From contig OX377203.1 in NCBI GenBank assembly GCA_947396885.1, positions 5,518,001 to 5,582,000 of the forward strand: a DNA stretch of 64,000 nt. Direction: 5' to 3'. The notes beneath the pieces were generated by a model. That model was not told where the DNA came from, did no database searches, and worked only from the letters and a program-made list of their open reading frames with translations. Positions 49,801-61,800 of this stretch are shown in pieces. The position numbers were made by a program, and so were the translations under genes. Every line of letters starts with the position of its first letter. Position 1 is the first letter of the stretch. Source of the DNA: Heligmosomoides polygyrus polygyrus (taxonomy: Eukaryota; Nematoda; Chromadorea; Rhabditida; Heligmosomidae).

Positions 49801-52800
49801 AAGAGACGCCTGTCTCCGGAAACTCTCGAGCTGATACGCCAGCGTGGAGCAGCACGAGCGTCAGGCAACTACCAACTGACGTCCGAGCTTGCGAAGCTAT
49901 GCAGAGAGGCGATAAAGGAGGATCTTAAGGAGAGAAGGGCGGAAGTGTTGGCTGAAGCTGCAGAGGCAGGGTTGAGCATCCGCAATGCCCGCCGGAACTT
50001 CGCCAACTTCAAGACCAAGATGACAGCTCTCCGACGTCCCGACGGAACCGTCACCTCTTCCAGAAGGACCATGGAGAGGGTCATCCACGACTTCTACTCC
50101 GATCTCTTCGATAGCCACGTCCTCCTGCCCCCATGCCATCTTCCGCAGGATGGATACGTCGTCCCCTCTGTTCTCCCTTCCGAGATCCGACACGCCATCT
50201 CGTCGGTGAAGAAACGTACAGCACCCGGTCCCGACAGGATCAGACCCGAACACCTGAAGAACCTCCCGCCTACGCTCATCAACACCCTGGCGCGGCTCTT
50301 CACACGTTACCTGTCGGAGTGCAAGGTTCCATCTCAGTGGAAGACCAGCAGAACCGTCTTGCTGTACAAGAAGGGAGACGTGCACGACATTGGCAACTAT
50401 CGCCCGATCTGCCTGCTGTCCGTAGTCTACAAGCTGTTCACTCGAGTTATCCTGAATAGGATTAGCAGAACGCTGGACGAAGGACAGCCATGCGAGCAAG
50501 CAGGATTTCGGAGAGGATTCAGCACGATCGACCACATACACACCATTACGAAGCTCATCGAAGTGTCGCGAGAGTACAAGCTGCCGCTGTGCCTTACGTT
50601 CATCGACCTGAAGAAGGCATTCGACTCTGTCGAAACTGAAGCGGTCATCGAAGCCCTGCTCACTCAGGGCGTTCCTACTCAGTACATCAGAGTCCTTCGA
50701 GAGCTGTACAGTGGATTCACGACCAAGATCTCACCATTCTACAACGACGTCGTCGTCGACGTGAAGAGAGGGGTTCGGCAAGGGGATACCATATCCCCGA
50801 AGCTCTTCAGCGCCACTCTCGAAAACGTCATGCGCGAACTAGAATGGGAAGACATGGGAGTGAAGGTCGACGGCCGGCAACTACATCATCTTCGCTTCGC
50901 TGACGACATCGTGCTCATAACGCCGAGCATCAGCCAGGCGGAGCGAATGCTGGCCGACTTCGATCGTGTATGTGGGAACGTTGGACTGCAGCTGAATCTT
51001 ACGAAGACGATGTTCATGAGGAACGGATGGGTTTCTGATGCCCCATTCTCGCTCAACGGAACGAACATCTCCGAATGCTTCAGCTATGTGTATCTGGGTC
51101 GCGAATTCAACATGGCCAACGACCTAGCACCAGAGCTGAGCAGGAGGAAAAGAGCGGCTTGGGGAGCTTTCAAGAGCGTCGAAGAAGTCGCGAAGAAGAC
51201 GAAGAACGTCCGACTCCGTGCCCACCTATTCGACTCCACTGTTCTTCCTGCCCTAACATACGCCTCAGAGACCTGGGCTATACGAAAGCAGGATGAACAC
51301 GCGATCAGCGTCGCGCAGCGTGGAATCGAGAGGACGATGCTCGGAGTGAAACGACTCACGCAAGTGAGAGAAGGCCTCCGAAGTTCCGAGCTTCGCCGAC
51401 GTTCGAAGATCAGAGACGCTGTCGCATGGGCCAAGTTGTCGAAAATTAGGTGGGCCGGCCACGTAATGCGCTTCTCAGACACCCGCTGGACGAGAGCCAT
51501 CACCGACTGGATTCCGCGGGATGTCAAAAGAACACCAGGACGCCCACCAACGCGTTGGTCGGACTTCTTCGTGAAAGCCCTGAACGACCGATATGACGCT
51601 CTTCGTGTCCCTCGAGCGAGGAGGATCCATTGGACCACTCTGGCACGCGACAGGGACGAATGGAGACGCTGCTGGCACCCGCTCGAGCAATTCGATGATC
51701 AACGGGACGACAGGTGATACAGGTGATAGATTCTAGTCTATCGTGTATCCTTTCCTTTGAGTACAATTGCTGCAATATTCAATCAAAAACATCCCTGAAG
51801 ATCAACTTCAGGAACCAATTAGTAGCATCGATCGAAGGTGTTTACGTGCCCACCCACAGACGCATGGACGCACTGGTAGGCCCACAGACACTGTTTTATC
51901 GGGACTTTGATAGCAAACGGTCGCCCTTGGAAAGAAGTCAGCACTATCGATCGATATTGATCGGACTGTCGATATTCTCTACTTGTGGTGAAGTTATTCA
52001 GTGATAATCTCAATGCTTCGTATAAATGGACATTATTGGTCAATATTGATCGATAAATCAATTCTGCTTGCTTTCTTCGAGGCTCACTCAGTGGCCGTTG
52101 TGCTAATGTGATTTCCACATCAAACATTCAGGTTCAGTAAAAGTTGATATTATCGATTGCTATTGATCGATTAATCATGAGCTCTACTAGGAACTGACTG
52201 GTAACGTTTCTATTAACTGTTAGCGTGCCACCCAGACCGCCGTGTACGGTGCCGTGATTAGCCTAAACGTACCCGCAGAATTACGTAGGCCACATTAACG
52301 ACTAGTACGGAAAATGTTTAAACGAAGAGGACCTTATGCTTAAAATCAATAAGGGTCATTAGGCACTTGGGCTTCATACACGTTTCCACGGTCCCGTCCG
52401 AAGAAACCAAAACGCAAAGCAAAACACGGTTTCGCCCACATTTGCAGTGCCCCTCCCAACTAGGAAGCAGACTAGGAGGACCAAACGACGAAGGAATTAA
52501 ACTCACCGCATACTCAACGCTCGGAGGCATCCTGGCGATGAGCCGGCGAACGCGGGACAGCTGTTCAAGAGATTCCGATTCAGATGCAGGCAGATGTCCG
52601 CTTGCAAACAGTCGGGAAAGCCTTTCAGCACCTGGAACCCACTCGTGTCACGATGCGGACATAAATCGATCGACGACGAAACGTCTTCGGAGGGGTTTAT
52701 ACTTGAGCAGCCGCACGCGCGACAGCGATATCGATTCGTGGCGCAGGCTAATCGATACCGCGCACACGGCAACTCAAGTATAAACCATGCGTGTGTAAAT

Positions 52801-55800
52801 AATCGACGCCGCAGGAGGCCTTACCAGATTCATATCAATGCCGTTCGTATAGGACCAGGCATGCTGAAAGTACTCCTCAAGCCGTTGCCGTAACGGATTC
52901 GGAATCTGATGAAAACGGATGAACTCACGCAATCGTGACATCTCCGTATGATATCTACAAACAAATGTGTCCGGTAGATGCAAGATGTCGTCTCAAAAAT
53001 TCAATCGATCCGTTAAAATTTGACTCCGAAAAAATCACCAACCGAGCTGTCCCGCTATATAACCGTTGTATAATGGCAGATACGTTACCGAACACAGAGG
53101 CGTACATTAAAGCTGAAACGGTCGTCACTTATTGATTGGCAAAGAAAATCAATAGCGATCAATACGATCGATAATTCGTATCCTGGACAGTGAACTTACA
53201 TCCTAGAATCATCATTATAATAGTGAAAATCTTTTCGGAATCCGTCGTCGCCGACACATTGCCGAAACCTGGAACAGGATCAGAGCGTTTTATCAGACAA
53301 TCGATAAAATCAATAAATCAATACTTATTTCTTACTTAGATTTCTCATTCACTTAGCTTTGATGTGTTATGTTTTGTCGCAATACCAGAAAACGTTGTGG
53401 AACCCACTCAGCGGCAGTCAAATTTGCGCGATTTCAGATAGACTAGCTTTGTCCAAATCGATATTATCGATCAATATTGATCGATTTCATTTACATAAAG
53501 TGAAGACCATCCAGCAACAATATTACATTCGCGGGATCCAGTCCCCCTTAGAAGGTTATCTGGTGGCAAAAAGTGACATAATTTGATAGCATTTGGATGA
53601 AAGACACATGGACAGACGCACAGACGGATTAACAAATTATGCTACTCCGTCCGTGCCTCTGTCCGTCTGTTATTTCCATCCAGCATGACGCGAATACTAA
53701 TGATCATACTCGCGTGGCGTGAATGCCACCACAAATGGCGATTTCTTGAAAAAATCGATGATATCGACATATCGACCTCTACATCGGTAATTATTTCCGC
53801 GTCAATATTTCCGCTGCGGGACATAACAACCATCATATTCGCCTGGTTTCCACTATAAACGGTTCCCTCAAGGTTCACCTCTATTAGAGTGTTGTTGTGC
53901 TCCACGATCTGCCATTAAAATTGCTCCGACGTTCAAACGGATAAACAGACACAAGACATACGGACTGATTAGCTCTTTTAAATATCGCAAAACAGTAGTA
54001 ACTTTTCAGCATTTTAAAAATAATTTTATTAATATGATTTTCAACATGTTTGACTAAATTCCATTGACTTTTGACGCTATCCCAGTAAAGGGTGGCCACC
54101 ACACATGCATAGTAAGAGGAAAGAAAACCACCATGTAAAATCATCCTTGTCAGAACAGGGTAAAGCGGGAAATTTCACGTCACACCCACTTTTTTCTTGT
54201 TTTGTCGTGCGTTGATCTACGACACCATGTGGCTTCTCTTTTTCTCTTCTCTGGAGTGTTTAGTTACATTATCTTTCAGCGTCAATCGGATGTGCAGCTT
54301 ATCTCGATGACGTCATTTGGGCCCAGAAAGCGCGTTTTCCCCCAGATCTAGAGTGGCCACACCATAAGTGGCTAAACCACGTGTCAAAAGGGGTGGCCAT
54401 AGTATATTGGGATGTCGATAAATTTTTATAACAGAGAAAAATTCAAGGCACTTACCTATAGACGTGATCGTGGACAGTGTAAAATACAATGAGGTCACGT
54501 ATCGGCTCTTCAACGACGGTCCACCCGTGGGCACTGTGCCGTTCGTCGACAGATATGGCTCGTTCAGATGTCGAGCTGAAACAGCGTGGCTATCGACGGT
54601 AGGTAGGAGGTAGGAGAACGGCCAACAATCGATTATCGATTGGTGATTGATTTTTAGGGAGACAACCACTACTAGGCCTAGCTTCCTGTCGTCCCATCTC
54701 GTACATAGTATTGATCTTTGCCGCCGTCTAATCGATATCGGCGGCCCTTTCATTGTTGTGAGAGCTACTAGTCGATAATATGGTATACATAGATAGGAGG
54801 AAAGGCCTCAGCCAACCGCAGCTAATCAGAGCACCGAGGTGGCACACCCAGAGGGCCTCTCTCCTCATGTAGGCCACTCACTGAAATGGCTCTTGACCCG
54901 CACAAAGGACATATCGATTTTTGTAGATCACCCGGCACTAATCGATTGGCATGCATTGCACTGGCTACTCAATCACTCTCGTATCGCAGACTATGAACAG
55001 ACCGTAATGGCTTACAACACAACGCCAATGACTTCTCGCCGTTAGTTGAGCCCACTTTCGCCGACAGTTGAACTAGCCGCCTAGGATCAAGAGGGCTCTG
55101 GAATGGGTGACAAAACCTGCCTCGAAAACGACGTCATAAACTCCGGCCATAGAAATTCTGTTGAATTGCAGAAGAAATCGTGCCCACCCGTCGGAAATTT
55201 TTTTCGATGAATTTTGAGAGGTTCTTCAGATCGTAATTTCGAACGTCCCCCTCCCTCCGTTCGCGGAACTCTGTCTCATTCCGGAATGAGATCCGGCGCT
55301 CAGCTCATGGTGCCGTGCTCTCGTTCCAGATGCAAAAACAATGCAAATTGCTGCGCAGCGCAGTTCATTGCACTCATTTGCATTCTGACCACACGCCGCG
55401 AGGCTAGCAGCAACGAGAAAATTCTTGGAAACCTTCGGGGATCTTGAATAATTCTGTACCCGCTAAGAAAACCCGGACCGAGTACATGTCGTTAATTGTG
55501 CCTATATGGGCGGGGGAGACGGGAACGCGTCAGCATATCACAACCAATAAGGGTTGTTAAACACGCTCCTCAGAACGCCACGCCAATTCGATGCGGTCTG
55601 ACTTCTCTAGTACGATTCCCATCACATGTAGGTCACATTAGCGACTAGTTCCCTAAATCATAAAGGATAAGGCTATAATAGCTCGGCGTTAGCCGGCCCA
55701 TGTCGCGAATGTGGACTGCATCGGGAGATGATAGCTCGCCAGCCAATCATAACCAATTAGAGCATCGACTGAACACACGACAACCAATCAGGTTACATTC

Positions 55801-58800
55801 TGAATTATGAATGGCAGGCTCATTCAAGGTGGTCTGACTATGTAGTTGGCGCGTTCCCACCACCCAATACTGCCTATATTCGCGACATGTACTAGAGCTA
55901 GTAGAGTTAGTAGTTAGCGCGTCGTGGCAACCTCAAAGTCCTCAGTATCGATTAATCCACACAGAAAATCAATATTTCAATTATCGATTCTCTGCGCGGG
56001 TTAATCGATATTGCAATCACTGCGATATAACACCTTCAACCATAGAGACACAGCGAGACAGCACGAAACCGCAGGCCACAAACTGAGCTCAAGTTGCTTT
56101 AATAGCAAGACAGTGAAATCAATAATATCGATCAATAATTATCGATCGGCTATGCAGAGAGTCATTCAACCCATGCAGATCAATTGGCTGAACAAGGCAA
56201 GACTCTCGAAAATGTCCAGCTGCAAATAGAGTTCATACTGCTGCGCGGCGCTGCGACTGTAGAATCGTTCAACGTAGACGGAGAAAGCGTTGACTGTCGT
56301 GGGCACCGTGAATCGATTACGGGTTCTGGTCCCGCCCAGGGCAACTAGGTCTACTTGACCCCTTTGTCATAAAGATCTGCCACCAAAGATCATTGTATAG
56401 ATCACAAACCCTTAAAACTGCGTTTGCCTTCACAATATCACCCAGAAGTAGAATAAAGGACGTAGCGGATAAAGGTGGAGCGTTAGGTCTAGTTTATACA
56501 TGCGCCACCGCACGATATCGATTTTTTTCGCGCCGCCCGATCGATATCCATTTTGACTGTGGCGGCGCGCCGCGCAGCGTTGCAACTATAAACTAGGGCT
56601 TAGGGCCCGTTTATACTTCGACTCCGAGCGACGCCACGCCACGTGACCATATTGATCGAGCGATGCGATCGATCAATTTGGCCACCATACATGCCATCGC
56701 GTCGCTCAGCGTCGGAGGTATAAACGGGGGCGACCTATTCAAGGTCCCAAGCGTTTTCTGGTGGTCGGTGTCTCCCCTCCACCTCCTGAGGCTTCCGAAT
56801 CGAGCCGAATCAACATGGTGATGGGGGAGGCTCTTCTCCTCTGCAACCGCATGGAAATTAACGACGCTCCGGCCAGCACATTAGGTCGCGCGGCGTTTTT
56901 CGGGGCCGCGCATTCGCCTCATTCGAGTCAATTTAAATGAGAGCATGACGCCATCATTCAGTGTCTATAGGGACGGCGCTGCAGCCAAATATAGCGACGG
57001 ACACACGTACAGAGCATCGAAGGAGGCCCTTTCTGCAGTATGGGAAGGTACTTGGGAGAGAGGCAGCAGGTGCTCCCATAGATGACAAGACCCACCAGGA
57101 TAAGGCCGAAGTGCCTACAACAAGCTGAACGCCTCTCCAGGGTGTACCAAAGGTGGTGCCATACTTGTGTGAGAAGGATAGAGGACCTTATAAAAATCCA
57201 CGTCAGTTTCCAACGAAAAGTACAATGCATGGCGCAATCCTAAGGAAGTATATAACGCCATTACTGCTGTATTACTTCCACGTATCAGTAGGTCCATTCT
57301 CCAGTAGTTATTCACATCTAGAGCAGAGAACGTCGGCTACACCTGGCGGAGCTTATACGGCATTTTCACGTCAAGTTGGATAGGTTTCTCGTCAAAATTG
57401 GACACTCTTCCAAACTGGCCTAAGCCCTAGTTTATATTTGCGTGCTGCGCGGGGCCGCATTATGATTGGGATAGGTATCGATCGCGCGGCGCGATAAATC
57501 GATATCTATGAGAGTCATGATGCCGCGCCGCGTGGCGGCACAAGTATAAACTAGGCCTAACGCTTTTGAAATCTGAACAACTGAACATCTTCCAAATCGA
57601 AAGGAGCTTCCTCCAGGTTAAACTGCAGACTTTTTGCAAAATGGGTAGAATAATATTTTGTTCAAGGAGAATTTTGTATAACTTTCTTTGAATTTTTAAT
57701 TCGTTTACTCCATAATTAAACACATTATTCAAAATGTAGTAATATTTTTAATATTTATTTTTTAACACTTTTTTACGAATGGATTTGCGTTTTTACATAA
57801 ATTGTTAGCTATATTTTTTAATAACAGATTTGCACCTGATTCTATTATGAAATTTGTATTTTTCGCAGAAAAATAAGGGTTAAAAGCTTGTTATAAAGAG
57901 CAGGAAAACGACTATTTCTAGTGTCAAAAAGAGATTGCGCCATGCGCTCGTCCAAGTTAAGATATTCTTTAAAGTTTTAATTCACTTACCGAATAAGTGC
58001 GCACATTATTTAAAAATTTATAAAAAATTTATTTTTGAGAAAAAATATTGGTGTAAAGCCTGTTTTAAAGAAGAGGAAAGCGGCCATTATTCAGTGCTAA
58101 AGTAGAGATTGCGCCGTGCCCTCGTGCAAGATATCGCGGTTTTTATTCGATTGATACCAAAATGTGTGGTTGCATAAAGTTTCACATCTGTAAACGATGA
58201 AACAGAAATACAATTGTAGAGAAAACCTTTGCCCTCAGTTTGATGCTTCATAGGAGCAGCATTTACACTGTCAATCAAATAAAAACTGCGACGAGTTCTT
58301 TGAATGCATGGCACGATCTCGTCTTTTAATGCATAAAATGATTGCTGCCTTGATGCGTCTTAAAAGGAAATTCATTATTTTATTTTTTCAAAAAATAAAA
58401 TTTTTACAAAACTGTTCCACTTACCGGGGCAGGTGAACTGATAAAAATTCAAAGAGAGTTATACCGAATTTTTCTTAAACAAAGGATAATTCTAACAATC
58501 AAAAAAATAATTTAATATTTATCTCAAAAATAAAATTTTTTTATAAAATTAGTACACCAGAAAGTTATACCAAATTTTCCTTGAACAAAAAATTTTTCTA
58601 TGATAAGAGAGTCTTGGAGAGTCTGTAGTTTAACCTGTAATAGGCTCGTTTCGATTCGGAAGACGTTCACCGTGATTTCAGAAGCACCAAGTTTGTCTAG
58701 AATAACGTCCAATTTGCCGTGAAAATGGTGATACGACGATGGAACAAAGAGTCACCTCCAGGTGAACTTCTGGTGCGAGAAATGCGACTACTTCTCGAAC

Positions 58801-61800
58801 GAAATTGACCGATAGAAGACAGGATCTTCGCCCACTGATGAACAACATTCCTCCCGTGATTCAGCAGCTTTTCAGTGATTGAAATCTGGCGCTTTCAGTG
58901 CAATTACACAGATTACGCGCCACCTTACGCCTACGTCTTGGATCATCATATCCGCACTAACCCGCGGCTTGCCAATCAATACCTATCTTTTCTATTAGAA
59001 CCTCGTCAAAAAGTGCAATGTAGACATATTCCAGATGAAACTTGGAGTCTTTTAATTAAACTGAACACGTTTCAAGAAAAGAACAAAGAAAAAAGATGTC
59101 CGCTAAGACAAATAGGGAGAACTGGTCGCTAATGTGGCCTACATGGGTAGGGGAGGGAGGGCGTACTGGCCGCACCGAACGCGCTTGCCACATATAGTGG
59201 CTGTGTATGGTCGGTGCACTGATTGGAGGGCGGGTGTTCGGTTGGTGCTCCGATCGATAGTAGGTAGGTGATTGGCTGGTGCGCTTCGGCTTCTCTATGT
59301 AGGCCATATTAGCGACTTGCATCAGGAGTTTTCACAACTTTCTTGTCCACGGAGTTTCCGGAAATGAAAAGAAAAGAAAAATAGAGGCGAGTTCGCCTTA
59401 AAGCCTTAAAAAAGCTCTGATCTAGAACAACTTCTTGACGTGGACGGAGCTCTGCACGGTCTATAGAGCTCCGCCCACCGTGTGAAAACTGTCCGCGTAA
59501 ACACTCACATAGCTGATGTAACCACGTGATCTCGCGTTTGTGTGGCAATTCAGCGCTTCCGATCGCGTACCATATACAGGCCAACCAATGAGCGATAAGA
59601 GCGAACGTTGCCATTAACAGTAACAACACGGCAGCACCGTATTCGGAATACCTAAATTGGGACGACGTCAACCGATGCTTCAAGAGGATTAATTAATCAG
59701 AAAAGAGAAGACACTTCAAAGATTTTATGCCGAGAGCAAGAAATTAGTCGAAAAAATAAAAAAAATAAAAAATCGACTCTAAAGAAAACAATTCTAAGGT
59801 TTAAAAAATTACAAAAAAAAACAGTTTTAAGGCAATAAGAAAAAATCTGTAAAACTTTAAGTAAAATTTGCAAAATCAATTTAAATCTCGTATCTCGAAG
59901 AAAAGACGCGTGGTCGAATGGTCACGAAGGTCGAATCTCGAAGAAAAGACCAAATCTCGAAGAAAAGACGCGCGAACACGCTTTGATCGACGGACACGAC
60001 TAATCGATAAATCAATACGTCTTCGTGCGTCATTTCAGCTAATCAATAATCACTCTTCTTAGAGAAAAAGCACTCACCTATCTAATTTCCTTGCTACCCG
60101 TACTAACCGTAATAATCGAGCAGTTTTCAGTAAGCCAATAAGCGTGGTGGTCTGAAATAGAGGACGATGGTCATAGGTAATGACGTCATCTTTGAAAAAT
60201 GTAGAACTGGTCGCTATTGTGGCCTACGTGGGGGAATCGAGTACGCATCGGCCAATCACAGCACTGAACGTTCACACCTACTCAGAGAGCCATACTCGGT
60301 AAGGCCTGACTGAAATGATGCGTCTCCCTACTAGTGTAGGCCACATTAACGACAAGTACCAACGTTTTAAACAAAGAATCGATTCGATTGAAGGCGTTTT
60401 CTAGAACGTCATACTATATGGCACTCTACTGTTTCATTTTGTTTGAATGTGAAAGAATCAGAAAACGCCACGTAGCGTCCACGGTGCTCCCTCCCAATTA
60501 GGAAAACTGCTGAAGGGAATACAGGAGCTCTAAATAGCTAAAAATCGCTACAGGACCCTTTGGCGGTACATAGTGGGCTACCAGCCTTGAAGGTTGCGCG
60601 TTTTGGACCCGACCAGGTCACCAACTCGCTAAGTACCATTTCGGCATCAAGGTATCGATTTTATTGATTTTTAACAATGAACAAGATAAATTCTCACTTC
60701 GTCACTATTAGTGTTCACTAACAGTAAATCGAATGGCACGGCAGCTATCATGTCTATGACGAACCATCCCTTGAAATAGTGGATGGCGATTTTACCCGGA
60801 TGAGACACTACCTGAAAATAGATCATTAAAAATGTAAAAAATATCGCTTAAAAAATAATCAGAAATAACAGAAACTTTGAAATTTTGCGACCAAAAGAGT
60901 TTATACTTCAGCCCCAGTAAGTGCACGAGTGGCTACTAGTAGAGTGCTCATTTCAACTCAGCGACCCACTGAGCCAGTTTGGCACGAGAATGGCAACAAT
61001 AGACATGTCTCTTGCACGAGCTAGAAGTATGCAGTCGGGATTTATATAGGGTTTATAGTTCGCTTCCCAAATAGCGCGGACACAATAAAAGCCATCGATT
61101 TGTCGATCTCGCGCGCTGTCTAATCGATAACCGTTGTTCTTCTTCGTGTAGTGAGACTCAGTATAAACGGGTGTCGAGAAGATAACAGGCGATAGTAAGC
61201 CTTTTTGGCACGCGACTACGGTCAATGAGCATGCAACTGACGCGAACCCGACTAAACGTTTAAAGTCGGATCATAAATAAAACAGGGTTTCTGATTTAGG
61301 CCCGGGAAGCGCGACACAGTGAGAGCAATCGATATCGATCCCTCGCCTAACCTAATCGATAATGGCCGCCGTCCTGTTAATTGAACAATCCCCGCCTGGG
61401 ATAGCAACCGAAGCAGAAAAGGATAACGATGATGAAGCCTGTAGAGCGCGTAATTTTTAGCGAAAACGGTGAAAAGCAGCGTATTTGCAGATTTCTGTGA
61501 AAAGTTCAGATACATGGCGCATTCCAAGCACTCTGCCTAGGTACGTTTATGGATAGATTGGGTATCAAAAAAAAATGGTAGGGCTGACTCAAAGGTGTTT
61601 ATACTTCAGTCGCCGAGCGATAACGTGTGGTAACGCGAAAACGTCGATATCGATTAACAGCGCCGCACAATCGATAACGACGCTGCTTCTCACGTTGTCG
61701 TTGGCGACATGTGGCGACTGAAGTATAAACCCTGCTTTAGACATCTAACGACACTAGGTATAGGCTTTGTAATAGAACAAAATATTTTTAAAAAACGAAA

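Noticed and set aside
48856..50541. Long minus-strand frames of 194 and 214 codons
   Set aside because: Shadows of the GC-rich RTE coding strand.
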